Shown: piece by piece, positions 54,315 to 62,733 of the stretch
How positions within the stretch are numbered: the first letter of the stretch is position 1
How the letters are laid out: every line of letters begins with the position of its first letter
Origin: Rhodohalobacter sp. 614A
GTDB taxonomy: Bacteria; Bacteroidota; Rhodothermia; Balneolales; Balneolaceae
Reading direction: 5' to 3'
DNA: 64,000 bases
Assembly: GCF_021462415.1 (NCBI RefSeq)
Contig: NZ_JAKEDS010000006.1
Location: 59,379 to 123,378 of the forward strand
Translations under genes and position numbers: made by a program
The notes under the pieces: generated by a model
The model's input: only the letters and a program-made list of their open reading frames with translations
Databases searched by the model: none
What the model was told of the DNA's origin: nothing

Positions 54315-56858
54315 CTATTTATTGATAGTTGAAAAGTTGGTTTGCAAAAAATCAGCTTCTCCATTAACTCCTAATTGTCGAAGCCACTCCACAGGCCATG
54401 CTTCCCCGTGATTCTCCATGAGTGAGTTAATTGTTTTTCGTCGTTCGGTAACACTAAGCCCGGACGTTTCACCTAAAAACCCAAGTGAGAATTCATCCAA
54501 CTTCAAATCCACTAATGCCGATCCTGCTGGTGTTGACAAATAGTACTCCCTCTTGGGTTTCGCGTGCTGGATAATCTCAATTTGGCTTTGGTTCAACCCA
54601 AACAACTCATAGATTTTCTGGTAGTGCGTGGCTGTAGCATTTGGATTTGCCAAAAAAACCTTTTCCGGGCATGAATCCTGGAAAAGTGTTGCATTTTCGA
54701 AATTCAGAATGTCTTGTGGAGATTGTGTAATCAATCCTACATGAGCATTTTTTTTGCGCAGCTCACGGAGCCACTGTTCAAGCCGGTCCGAAAATTTCTT
54801 TTCCCGAAACGCTTTCCAGGCTTCTTCTATAAAAATGAGTGTTGGCCGGTCTTTTTGCAGGCTTTTTTCAACCCGGAAAAAAAGATAGTCCAATACCGGC
54901 AATAGAATTTGATTGCTCATTTCCAATAGCTTTTCTTGTTCAAAAACCTGGTAAGAACTGTCTGATATCGGATCATCTGTCCCGTCAAAAACATCATATT
55001 TACCGGCCTGTGTATAGACCATTAATGCCTGACGAACCCGGCTATCCTGTACTTGAAATACAAACTCACTCATCGTTCGGCGTTCTGCCGGCAGGAGCAT
55101 CATTGAATCAATCGAACGACTAATTTCTCGCTTTTGAGTTGCAGTGAGTTCAATCCCCTGCAACTGCGCCATCATTTCAATCCAGTCGTTGAACCAAACC
55201 GGATCATCTTCAAGGTGTTTGAAAGGCTGAAAACGAAGCCCGTCATCGCCGCCAATGTTGTAATGCGCTCCTCCACTTGCCCGGCAAAGAACTTCTCCGG
55301 AATTACCTTTATCAAAGAGGAATACCTGACTGCGATCCATCCGCCGCCATTGGGAAATTTCAAAGTTTATGTAGGTCGATTTTCCGCTCCCTGTCGGTCC
55401 CAAAATAAGCTTATGACCAACATCCCCGGAAATCGGTTGATGTTTGATAAACGGCTGCCCTTTTTTGATTCCGGTTGCTTGCTTTGTGGGTACATTTACA
55501 GCTACCCAATGAGCGGGAGCACCTTTCATATAAGCGGATGTATTTTTCTCTGGTCCTGTCCAAACTCCCCACAGAGGTATCATATCAGCAATGTTTTTGC
55601 AGCTCATAAAATAACGTCTAATATTTTCCGCGTGTCCCGGCAGTGTTCCTAATAATCCTCGCAGTGGCTGGATATCTTCCTTGACTGCTACACAGCCGAG
55701 TTTGCGAACTTTGCTTATAATTTTCTGCTCTTGTCCTTCAAGGATCTCTTCAGACTCGTTATAAACCACAAAGGTTGATGTAATTTGTGCGAAACTGTCT
55801 TTATTACTTTGCACATGGGAAATAGCCTCCCCTGCTTCAGCCATCATATTAAGCGCGTGCTTGTTTTCGTAAGCCTCTTTTACTTTTGTGTCGCCGCCAT
55901 CATCGGCTCCAGAAACCAGTTCGGCCGGACTTTTTCGCCCCCACCTGTACATTTCACGGATCCGATCAATTTTTTTCTCCTGGTCTTTTTTGTCCATCGT
56001 AATCACTCGATTGGAAAACCGGTATTCCACATCCAGTTCATTAAGCTCTTCAAATATTCCTGCCCAGGTTTGAAATGGCACTCCACTTATGGTGATTACA
56101 CCAACGTATTGATCACCAATTTTCAACCGATAGTACTCCGGAACCTGCAGGGCTCGCCGTACTTTGCCTGGTGGTTTTTTTGCACAGGGTAGCTGAATAA
56201 TATCCGAATAGCCGATTATTCCGTCTATAAAATCGGGATGATCGGGATGATGAACCGGCTGCCGAACGCCATTCAGGTTATATGCAAGCTCGGACAGGAT
56301 GTCATCCGCATCCATCCTTTCCAGGAAAAAATCATCGATAGCCTTAAGCTCTTCTTCAATCTCTACAAGATGAGAGGTAAACTCCGTTGCGTCCGGCCGG
56401 TCCCCCGGCATCCATACGACCGAAAACACATATCGGTTTGTATAATAGGATTGCCCGCTCGAAAATCGTTGTCGTCGTAAAAGATCAATGCTGTAGTTTA
56501 CCGCGTCCGGATATTGACCGGTTGTTGGGTAATCTTTTAACTCCGATCGCTGACCTGAGAAGTAAAAAGCCCAGCCATTTCCATATCGGCTTAGGAACCT
56601 GGCTATAATGCCAGAAGCATGGTCTTGCATCGTCGTTGTCTGATGAGAAAGGCTGGGGCCGCGATAAACAAACATTGCAAGGAGACCACCATCTTTAAGC
56701 CGCAGTATACCATGCTTCGGGTCTTCAAAATGGCTGTAGTTAAGCAAGTCTGTTACTGCAAGGGGATCGTCTCTATGCTCCTGGCGGCTTAGTATCCACC
56801 AAAAGAATAGCCCGCCAGCGGGTACTCCAACTCCGATGAAAAATAAGATCTCAGCCAT
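54315..56858 (-). CDS. trbE: TrbE/VirB4-family conjugation ATPase
   Basis: This 847-residue protein has an N-terminal membrane anchor (EILFFIGVGVPAGGLFFWWIL) and the VirB4 N-terminal domain. Walker A is ILGPTGSGKSTYINF (about residue 485), Walker B is LIFIEEAWKAF (about 670), followed by the LGLITQSPQDILNF and FLANPNA motifs of VirB4. It powers assembly of the pilus and substrate passage. The overall length is typical (800-850). It follows trbD by four bases. Confidence 0.93.
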   Translation of the reverse strand: MAEILFFIGVGVPAGGLFFWWILSRQEHRDDPLAVTDLLNYSHFEDPKHGILRLKDGGLLAMFVYRGPSLSHQTTTMQDHASGIIARFLSRYGNGWAFYFSGQRSELKDYPTTGQYPDAVNYSIDLLRRQRFSSGQSYYTNRYVFSVVWMPGDRPDATEFTSHLVEIEEELKAIDDFFLERMDADDILSELAYNLNGVRQPVHHPDHPDFIDGIIGYSDIIQLPCAKKPPGKVRRALQVPEYYRLKIGDQYVGVITISGVPFQTWAGIFEELNELDVEYRFSNRVITMDKKDQEKKIDRIREMYRWGRKSPAELVSGADDGGDTKVKEAYENKHALNMMAEAGEAISHVQSNKDSFAQITSTFVVYNESEEILEGQEQKIISKVRKLGCVAVKEDIQPLRGLLGTLPGHAENIRRYFMSCKNIADMIPLWGVWTGPEKNTSAYMKGAPAHWVAVNVPTKQATGIKKGQPFIKHQPISGDVGHKLILGPTGSGKSTYINFEISQWRRMDRSQVFLFDKGNSGEVLCRASGGAHYNIGGDDGLRFQPFKHLEDDPVWFNDWIEMMAQLQGIELTATQKREISRSIDSMMLLPAERRTMSEFVFQVQDSRVRQALMVYTQAGKYDVFDGTDDPISDSSYQVFEQEKLLEMSNQILLPVLDYLFFRVEKSLQKDRPTLIFIEEAWKAFREKKFSDRLEQWLRELRKKNAHVGLITQSPQDILNFENATLFQDSCPEKVFLANPNATATHYQKIYELFGLNQSQIEIIQHAKPKREYYLSTPAGSALVDLKLDEFSLGFLGETSGLSVTERRKTINSLMENHGEAWPVEWLRQLGVNGEADFLQTNFSTINK

Positions 56859-56863
56859 AACAA

Positions 56864-57190
56864 TTAGTGCAGGGTTGGTATTGATTTTGTTTTTTTCTTT
56901 CGATCATGGTCTATTCGTGGACGCGGCCTGAGATGGTTGTTCGCACTAATAATTTTTCCTAACCACAACATCAGGAAAAACTCGTCCTTTTCTTCTGCTT
57001 TGATAAGGACTCGGTATAATAGCATTCCTACAATGATACTGGCCACCACGCCAATCCAGGTAATACCGAACATGAGCAAAACAATCATTAAACATCCAAC
57101 CAGCAGTCCAAAAAGCCCGTGAGAAAGTCCGGCGATCTTTGGCCTGCGAATCAGAGGTTGATAAACGGTATTTTTTTTATTGTCCTTCAA
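56864..57190 (-). CDS. trbD: TrbD/VirB3-family membrane protein
   Basis: The start is best placed at TTG 57190, overlapping the trbC stop as TTGA. The earlier frame start within trbC is overlap noise. This yields 108 residues beginning LKDNKKNTVYQPLIRRPKIAGLSHG. Two membrane helices (LFGLLVGCLMIVLLMFGITWIGVVASIIVGMLLY) are followed by a basic tail (RPRPRIDHDRKKKTK). Fit to VirB3/TrbD is by length, hydropathy and position between trbC and trbE. It helps VirB4 dock and assemble the pilus. Confidence 0.85.
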   Translation of the reverse strand: MKDNKKNTVYQPLIRRPKIAGLSHGLFGLLVGCLMIVLLMFGITWIGVVASIIVGMLLYRVLIKAEEKDEFFLMLWLGKIISANNHLRPRPRIDHDRKKKTKSIPTLH

Positions 57191-57525
57191 ATGACTGCTC
57201 CCCCGAAGAAAAGGTTTACAAGGCCTATCGCCCCAAAAGCAATGGTAGCACCAATAATAACTTTTCCAAGTCGTTGCCACCCCGCTGCATCATTCTGTCG
57301 GGCAACGGCAATTGTCCCTGCACCTACAATGAACCCTAAAACGATTAAGGCAATAGCAATTGGGCCTGTCAGAAAATCGACGATATCCCATATGATTTGT
57401 GTAATTTGCAGCTGACCACCTATGGCCCCGCCGCCGGTCGTGGATCCAAATGCTACCGCTGGAACTATTATGAGTAAAGGAAGAGCCGTAATGGTTCGAA
57501 TTAGTGTTTTTATATGTGTTTTCAT
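57187..57525 (-). CDS. trbC: TrbC/VirB2-family pilin
   Basis: This 112-residue protein begins with a long signal (LIRTITALPLLIIVPAVAFG). Two hydrophobic helices follow (IVDFLTGPIAIALIVLGFIVGAGTIAV and RLGKVIIGATIAFGAIGLVNLFFG), separated by a short polar turn (ARQNDAAGW). This is the standard pilin plan. Mature TrbC pilins can be cyclised by a TraF-type peptidase, and a traF-like gene heads the operon. Both ends overlap neighbours by four bases. Confidence 0.9.
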   Translation of the reverse strand: MKTHIKTLIRTITALPLLIIVPAVAFGSTTGGGAIGGQLQITQIIWDIVDFLTGPIAIALIVLGFIVGAGTIAVARQNDAAGWQRLGKVIIGATIAFGAIGLVNLFFGGAVI

Positions 57526-58505
57526 GATTGGTTGGGTTTGGTTTTAGGGTAGATGGTTAGAAATTCCGGTCGCATGATCGCCGTATCGTAGTTGAACTCA
57601 ACCCGGACAATCTCTCTCACCTTCCGTCCGTCCGGTCCCTTGCTTAAAAAGAGTATCAGATCAATCGCTTCACCTGCAAACATTTGGTCTAACGGGTTGT
57701 CCCAGGCGAGTTCTGCCATTCTAAAAAACCGCATAAACCCCTGTCGTGCTCCGCCGGCATGCAACGTACAAAATCCTCCAACATGGCCCGTATCCCAGGC
57801 ATTGAGAACCTCTTTCGCCTCAATGCCCCTTACCTCTCCAACGATAATCCGGTCCGGGTTTTTCCGAAGGGATTTTTTAACATTCTCTGCCATGCTCCAG
57901 GACTGATTCTTTTCAGTCTTTACTGTAAACAGGTACTCATGATTTTCAAAGGAGCAGTTGACCTCGTGTTCATCCTCCATGATGATTGGCCGCTCATTTG
58001 GGCTTACACGCGCTAATTCACCAATGAGACTATTTAGAAATGATGTTTTCCCGCTGGACGTAGACCCACAAATGAGAATATTCGATTTATTTAGTAAATG
58101 CTGAACAAGCAATTCCCGAATCTCATCATTTACGTAATCTGTTATGGGAAAATCCATTCCGGGCTTTCGGATCACTATGCTCGGTCCCGGCTCTGGAGTG
58201 ATGGGCGGTACAGAAGCTTCCAGCCGACAATTAAAAAGCTCCTTGGGCAAGATAGCCGACAGCGTAGGATGTTCCTGTGTAATCGTGCTGTCTTTCATCG
58301 AGGCTATCTTGTTGAGAAATGCAACCATATTGGGCCGGTTGATTGCGATACTGGTTTTCTCCCGGCCCTTTGCTCCTTCAACAAAGACGTGTGATGCCCC
58401 AGAATTGATTTCGATGTCAGTTATATCCGGTCTTTCCAACAGATCATAAACGTCCCCAAGAAAGTATTTGAGTGAGTCGATATGTGCTTTATCTCCGGTT
58501 ACCAT
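57522..58505 (-). CDS. trbB: TrbB/VirB11-family traffic ATPase
   Basis: A 327-residue hexameric ATPase. Walker A is ILICGSTSSGKTSFLN (about residues 143-157). The Asp box is followed by RIIVGEVRGIEAKEVLNAWDTGHVGGFCTLHAGG, with Walker B (IIVGEVRG) and the His box (TLHAG). VirB11 ATPases energise pilus and substrate switching at the inner membrane. It is the second gene after the peptidase TraF; starts and stops overlap by seven bases. Confidence 0.93.
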   Translation of the reverse strand: MVTGDKAHIDSLKYFLGDVYDLLERPDITDIEINSGASHVFVEGAKGREKTSIAINRPNMVAFLNKIASMKDSTITQEHPTLSAILPKELFNCRLEASVPPITPEPGPSIVIRKPGMDFPITDYVNDEIRELLVQHLLNKSNILICGSTSSGKTSFLNSLIGELARVSPNERPIIMEDEHEVNCSFENHEYLFTVKTEKNQSWSMAENVKKSLRKNPDRIIVGEVRGIEAKEVLNAWDTGHVGGFCTLHAGGARQGFMRFFRMAELAWDNPLDQMFAGEAIDLILFLSKGPDGRKVREIVRVEFNYDTAIMRPEFLTIYPKTKPNQS

Positions 58506-58999
58506 ATAAAAAGTGGTGTTAGAGTCCCTGTAATTTTTGAAATCTCCACAAATCCGTAATATCTGGAATCGTAGGAGTTGTCTGTATCTCCAAGCAAAAA
58601 GACGGTTCCATCGGGAACTACACCATTATATAAAAACCGCTGCATCGGCCTCCCTTTTGAGTCAGTACGTGGGGCTTTTCCGGACACTGGTATTCCCGAA
58701 AGGGTGGTTTGCTTTGGACCTACACGGATATTCTCTCCCCCAACTGCAGCAACTCTCTTGCCTATCATATGCCCTTCCCGGATATACTTTCGTTCCGCTG
58801 CCTTTTTATTGATCTCTTCATCATAAAACAACACAAGATCTCCCTTGCCGACTTCCTTCCCACTGGTTTGGGTAATAAAATAAATACCTATTGGAAGTGA
58901 CTCACTGGTATTGATCGCCACCCGCGGACCGGAGAGCCAAAGAACCAGCAAAAATGTGGCGCCACCGATGATGAAAGCGTTCTCCTTGAGGATTCTCAT
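58499..58999 (-). CDS. traF: TraF-type S26 signal peptidase
   Basis: This 166-residue protein has an N-terminal membrane segment (NAFIIGGATFLLVLWLSG) and the S26 serine protease pattern: SESLPIGIYFI (catalytic Ser) and MIGKRVAAVGGENI (catalytic Lys), then GTVFLLGDTDNSYDSRYYGFV. TraF peptidases mature and circularise the TrbC pilin. Being first of the operon (the 59000-59353 gap upstream holds its promoter) it is transcribed together with trbB-C-D-E onward. Confidence 0.9.
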   Translation of the reverse strand: MRILKENAFIIGGATFLLVLWLSGPRVAINTSESLPIGIYFITQTSGKEVGKGDLVLFYDEEINKKAAERKYIREGHMIGKRVAAVGGENIRVGPKQTTLSGIPVSGKAPRTDSKGRPMQRFLYNGVVPDGTVFLLGDTDNSYDSRYYGFVEISKITGTLTPLFIW

Positions 59000-59196
59000 T
59001 GTCCTGCACTCTTGGGATTCAAAACAAATTGTAATGCAATTTAGGGTATTAATAATTGCATAAATGCATTACGGTAGTAATGAATATATTTTCTTTTTTA
59101 AAGTCAATTAAAAATTAGAAAATTTTAATCCAATAGCTTTTTGGTGGTTTTTTTCTCCTGATAAACTCTTTCTTTACTCCCTCCTATAAATAGAAA

Positions 59197-59216
59197 AGGC
59201 CGGCAAAAACCGGCCT
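59197..59216 (-). terminator. Terminator of relaxosome operon
   Basis: AGGCCGG-N6-CCGGCCT forms a 7-bp G+C-rich stem. Read on the minus strand it is followed by a TTTTCTATTT tract, the layout of a factor-independent terminator. It lies about 140 bases past the end of the tandem RHH gene and ahead of the trb operon, so it should separate the two transcripts. Confidence 0.75.
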
Positions 59217-59251
59217 CTCGCCAGAAAAGATTGTGACATCTTCCCCGCCTG

Positions 59252-59299
59252 GTAGCCCCGGGTGATGTTGCGCTTCCGCATTGCATCGTCTCGGGCTAC
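59252..59299. other. Nested 48-nt hairpin (possible oriT or small structured RNA)
   Basis: Outer arms GTAGCCC (59252-59258) and GGGCTAC (59293-59299), middle arms GATG (59264-59267) and CATC (59284-59287), and an inner TGCG-CTTC-CGCA stem (59269-59280) nest in one structure. It lies between the relaxosome and trb operons. It could be the transfer origin's inverted repeat, a 3'UTR structure or a small RNA. No family is recognised. Confidence 0.45.
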
Positions 59300-59353
59300 A
59301 TTATCTAAGATAGAATTCTTTAAAAAAAATGCAAGCCCGTAAAACGTGTAATG

Positions 59354-59812
59354 CTATTCCGCAATATAATTTTGGAATCGTCCTGGTAAATCAATTGTGA
59401 CTTTTATAATTTTTTCCGTAACCGGATCTCGTTCAAACCCCTCGTTTTCTACATACTCCCAGAGTGCATTTTCAATAATAGCTACTTTCGTCATTCCTTG
59501 TCGGTCTGCACCTTCGTCAATAATGTCGTTCAATTTTTTATCAATACGGGCGGAGATATTCACTTTGTAATTTGATATATAATCCATAATTTTTTTTGGT
59601 TCCTCTACCCTATTCTGAACCGGATCAAAGTCCTGGTTGGACCCATTGCCGTTTGGTTCATCATCTCCCCAAAACGCACGTTCGATAATATCATTTTTGG
59701 ATACACGATCAATTTTACAAATGATGTCAAGGATATAGTTTAATTTTGGATCAATCCTTACCGTGACGGAAACTTTTTCGGATTCTGGTACCGTGGGTTG
59801 ATTTTTATTCAT
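59354..59812 (-). CDS. Tandem ribbon-helix-helix relaxosome/partition protein
   Basis: This 152-residue protein has two RHH-like units with a similar layout: VSVTVRIDPKLNYILDIICKIDRVSKNDIIERAFW (about 14-48) and VNISARIDKKLNDIIDEGADRQGMTKVAIIENALW (about 85-119). The RID-x-KLN-x-I-[LI]-D and [ST]K-x-x-IIE-x-A-[LF]W positions match. Each unit would supply one strand and two helices, so one chain could form an intramolecular pseudo-dimer. Its start overlaps the relaxase stop (TAATG). By analogy to MobB/TraY-type accessories it could bind oriT, or autoregulate the operon. Confidence 0.78.
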   Translation of the reverse strand: MNKNQPTVPESEKVSVTVRIDPKLNYILDIICKIDRVSKNDIIERAFWGDDEPNGNGSNQDFDPVQNRVEEPKKIMDYISNYKVNISARIDKKLNDIIDEGADRQGMTKVAIIENALWEYVENEGFERDPVTEKIIKVTIDLPGRFQNYIAE

Positions 59813-61452
59813 TATCTGGTGAGCCCTTGGCTTCTATTATTTTCTGCTTCACGTAGTAACATTTTTGAACACGATTCAACACTTTTTAATGCTATTGCCG
59901 ATGAGGGTATCCCGATTGATTTCATCAGTTGTTTAGAAACCGATGGACCCTTCCCGTTCGAAAGACGTTGCAAAGACCGATGAAACGATATGACAGCCTG
60001 AACAACCCGAACCCCCCTTTGAACTTCCCTATTCAGTTTCAAAAGGTCACGCCCTTCTTCGGTTTGAGCAAGTAATCGAGCTGCTGCTTTTCCACTCTGC
60101 CGTTTTACTGTCGAAATTTGGCTGATAGTATCCAAAAATGTACTTCGCAATTGTTCTCTTCTATCTATCAACTTTTCCTTTCGGTTTTGATCAAAAAGAG
60201 AATGAATATAATTACTGGCTTGGTCATTTATTGATTCAAAGGCACGAAGTTGATTGGTTAATTCGAAAACGGCTGATTGGTTTTGTACGACCCCAAAGTT
60301 CCCCGGAACCTCGCTTATCATCTCATAAGCTTCGTAATACCCATTTGAATGTACATAATTCGTAAATGCTTTGTAAGCGGATTCCGGGTTTTTATAAACG
60401 CGGCTAAATCCTTCATCTATCTTTTTCTTTAGTTGTTGGACTTCCGGTGAACTATCAATTAGAGCCAGTTCGGTTTCAATTCGTTTGATCGCCTTTTTCG
60501 TTATATTTTTTACGGTTTCAAGCTCTTCCTGCGCTTGGATAGCCAGAGCTTTCCTAACCATTCGATCCCCTATCTCTGAATGAATACCACGCTCTCTCTC
60601 TTTGTCGTATCGATCAAAATGATCATTAAAACGTTTCTCCAGATTTTTTTTTGAGAAAGCCCTTGATACATGACTGGCGGCAACGGGATCTTTCCCATCT
60701 GTTATGACCAGCCCCTGCCCTCTTTTTTCAAGCCACATATCATGGTATGCAAGAATCTCGTCAAATTTTTCAAACGATTTTGCTTCAAAAAGAAACTCTT
60801 TTAATGCTTTCGCTTTTAGCTTCGGTGGACGCAAATCAACCTTTTCTGGATCATAGCCAAAACCGGCAGCTGCTTCCTTTTTTTCTGTTTCTCTTTTTAG
60901 CTCCCAAATCTCTGGAGCCCTTCCATCAAATTGCACCTTTTTTCCATGATCTGTGTGTTTCCCCGGTACCTGGCGCCAACCAAACTCTTTTTCCATCGAT
61001 CTCGCAAATTCTTCCAGTCGCTGATACTCTTTTTTTACGATTTTTCTATCTCTTCCCTCCCCCGAATATTCATAGTTTTCCCATGCCAGGGTTGACTCCG
61101 GATGAACGCGATTAACGACAAAATGAAGATGAGGGTGCCTTCGATCATTATGAGCAATAATAACAGCTTCATATTCTTCAAGTCCGATGCGGTTTAAAAA
61201 TCGCGCTCCAACATCTTTCATTTGTTCAGGTGTTGGATGATCCCCCGGATCCCAACTCAACATTCTGTGATAAAGAGGAGTCTTGCACCGAGAAGACATG
61301 CCGGCAGTAAATTCCATTTCCTTTGCAATATTTTCCGGCTCCAGTTCAGCAAGATTGTACGTTTCCATCCAACTCATTTTCTGTTCCTGGCATAAGTATT
61401 TTAGCAGACTGCCAAAATGCTTATTACCATTTTTTGGATGCTTAAAAATCAT
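59812..61452 (-). CDS. mobA: MOB-type relaxase
   Basis: A 546-residue relaxase (Relaxase/MobA-type, PF03432-like). The metal-binding motif is HPHLHFVVNRVHPES with His106, 108 and 110, preceded by YHRMLSWDPGDHP (about 61-73) and AVIIAHND. A Tyr near residue 19 (LLKYLCQE) is the best candidate nucleophile. Residues about 199-283 form a domain also present in the protein encoded at 48113-49036, and a long coiled coil follows. It nicks one strand at oriT and pilots it to TraG. The start overlaps the MobC-like gene by four bases. Confidence 0.92.
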   Translation of the reverse strand: MIFKHPKNGNKHFGSLLKYLCQEQKMSWMETYNLAELEPENIAKEMEFTAGMSSRCKTPLYHRMLSWDPGDHPTPEQMKDVGARFLNRIGLEEYEAVIIAHNDRRHPHLHFVVNRVHPESTLAWENYEYSGEGRDRKIVKKEYQRLEEFARSMEKEFGWRQVPGKHTDHGKKVQFDGRAPEIWELKRETEKKEAAAGFGYDPEKVDLRPPKLKAKALKEFLFEAKSFEKFDEILAYHDMWLEKRGQGLVITDGKDPVAASHVSRAFSKKNLEKRFNDHFDRYDKERERGIHSEIGDRMVRKALAIQAQEELETVKNITKKAIKRIETELALIDSSPEVQQLKKKIDEGFSRVYKNPESAYKAFTNYVHSNGYYEAYEMISEVPGNFGVVQNQSAVFELTNQLRAFESINDQASNYIHSLFDQNRKEKLIDRREQLRSTFLDTISQISTVKRQSGKAAARLLAQTEEGRDLLKLNREVQRGVRVVQAVISFHRSLQRLSNGKGPSVSKQLMKSIGIPSSAIALKSVESCSKMLLREAENNRSQGLTR

Positions 61453-61814
61453 GCTCTCCCCTTTTGAAGGGCTTCGCGTAGCTCACCCATTACGTTACTC
61501 AATTCAAATCGAGCTTGATCTACTTTTTTTTCGACGGGCGCTTCCTTTGTTGTATTTGCTACCCGTGCAATTTGGTTCAAATTGTTTCCAATTCGTTTGA
61601 GTTCTAGACGAAGTTCTTCCGCTTGGCTCTGAGTAACAATAATGCTTGGATTTTTTACAGCCTGTGGGCGTTGACCAAGAGCAACCTGCCTGCAGTAGTT
61701 CCCTTTGGATAGGCCCGCTTTTGTGGCTGCTTTTTTTATGAAATTGAACTCCTCTTCACTACACCAAACACCAATCATTTGGTCTCGTTTACCTCTGTTC
61801 TTCTGTTTCGGCAT
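61449..61814 (-). CDS. mobC: MobC-like relaxosome accessory protein
   Basis: Starting at ATG 61814 (the frame continues upstream to an unlikely TTG), it is 121 residues: MPKQKNRGKRDQMIGVWCSEEEFNFIKKAATKAGLSKGNYCRQVALGQRP. It then has a segment typical of the MobC/mobilisation family, ELRLELKRIGNNLNQIARVANT. The first part is an RHH-like DNA-binding fold and the LxRIGxNLNQIARxAN stretch is the family hallmark. MobC melts oriT for the relaxase. It heads the relaxosome operon. Confidence 0.9.
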   Translation of the reverse strand: MPKQKNRGKRDQMIGVWCSEEEFNFIKKAATKAGLSKGNYCRQVALGQRPQAVKNPSIIVTQSQAEELRLELKRIGNNLNQIARVANTTKEAPVEKKVDQARFELSNVMGELREALQKGRA

Positions 61815-62181
61815 CCGTCTGTATTCATGAATGCTGTTTTCCACAATACCAGGTTCTATATGATCATAACCCTTGAGCACGAAGGTGCGAATGGGCAAGC
61901 CGTGTTAGGGATTAACAAATTGCGTACAGCGATATGTTAAACATAACACACTGCTTGCAAATCCAGATCGAAACGGATTCTATCCTTTGTACATATTTGG
62001 TTATTGAAAATACATTCCACATTTTGAATAAACATACTTTAGAATATATTGTCAATTTTTAGAAGGCATTCCATTTAAGTAGGGAAGCTGTCAGCCTTCG
62101 ACCGATTGTTCATTATTCCGCTGCGCTCATGCAAGTTTATACCCTCCTGCAGACAAGGAAGATGGTGGGTGAAGTCACCGC
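61815..62181. other. Upstream region of relaxosome operon (candidate oriT/promoter)
   Basis: No gene. It holds the palindrome TATGTT-A-AACATA (61933-61945) 119 bases before the mobC start. Further short repeats occur, and a region rich in C and G precedes the lone inverted iteron at 62182. oriT usually lies beside mobC, so this region competes with 59252-59299 for that role. No nic-site match is claimed. Confidence 0.4.
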
Positions 62182-62195
62182 GGTACTAATTACTC
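62182..62195 (-). repeat. Lone inverted iteron
   Basis: GGTACTAATTACTC is the exact reverse complement of GAGTAATTAGTACC, the form found in the array at 62887, and at 63144. It is 539 bases from the array, points the opposite way and sits 34 bases past the stop of the gene at 62230-62538. Confidence 0.8.
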
Positions 62196-62229
62196 ACAAT
62201 ACCAATTAAATCAGGTTTCCTCTGAATCA

Positions 62230-62538
62230 TCAGTTGGTTTTTTTATAGGTGATTGTAACCACAGGATCCCCCGATATTTCATATGCTTTTCTATTTTTCA
62301 TGTGAACATATCTCTCTTGTGATATCTTGCACCACCTCTCCCCTGCCATATAGAATATTTCGTCATGATCAACTTCTGAAAACAGGATATCAGTTGTATT
62401 AATTTCCGGCTGAATTTCAACGATAACCTGATTTATTTCAACCCAAATCTCTTCGAGAAACCTCAATGTCTCCTCATTGAACTCACGATTATTGTGGGCT
62501 CTTTTCATCAACGTTAAAAATTCAGAAAACCCTGCCAT
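62230..62538 (-). CDS. Small protein beside replication origin, unknown function
   Basis: The ATG at 62538 gives 102 residues: MAGFSEFLTLMKRAHNNREFNEETLRFLEEIWVEINQVIVEIQPEIN..., a helical N-terminus and a late WCKISQERYVHMKNRKAYEI strand-rich end. Earlier in-frame starts (to 62793) overlap the iterons and encode odd residues, so they are rejected. The family is not recognised. It is flanked by the iteron array and the lone inverted iteron, so a role in replication control is possible but unproven. Confidence 0.5.
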   Translation of the reverse strand: MAGFSEFLTLMKRAHNNREFNEETLRFLEEIWVEINQVIVEIQPEINTTDILFSEVDHDEIFYMAGERWCKISQERYVHMKNRKAYEISGDPVVTITYKKTN

Positions 62539-62733
62539 AACTAAAACCAAAAGGTTGTGATAATTTAAATGGATAACTTCTTTTCTGTTTAAGCAGTGAT
62601 TACAGGTAAGATCGAGGAATTTTTTTAGAATTTGCCTATTTAAAAAAATCCCTCTCCTTTTTTGCGCGGATGCGCATATTGAGAGATTGTTACTATTGTA
62701 TATTGTTATATAAGGACTAACCCGGTTAATGTG

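Larger units (their letters stand above)
59000..59353. other. Intergenic region between relaxosome and trb operons
   Basis: No gene fits here. The left part (59040-59160) is AT-rich and should hold the promoter of the traF-trb operon. The right part holds a terminator (59197-59216) and a long nested hairpin (59252-59299). Both are listed separately. Confidence 0.5.
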
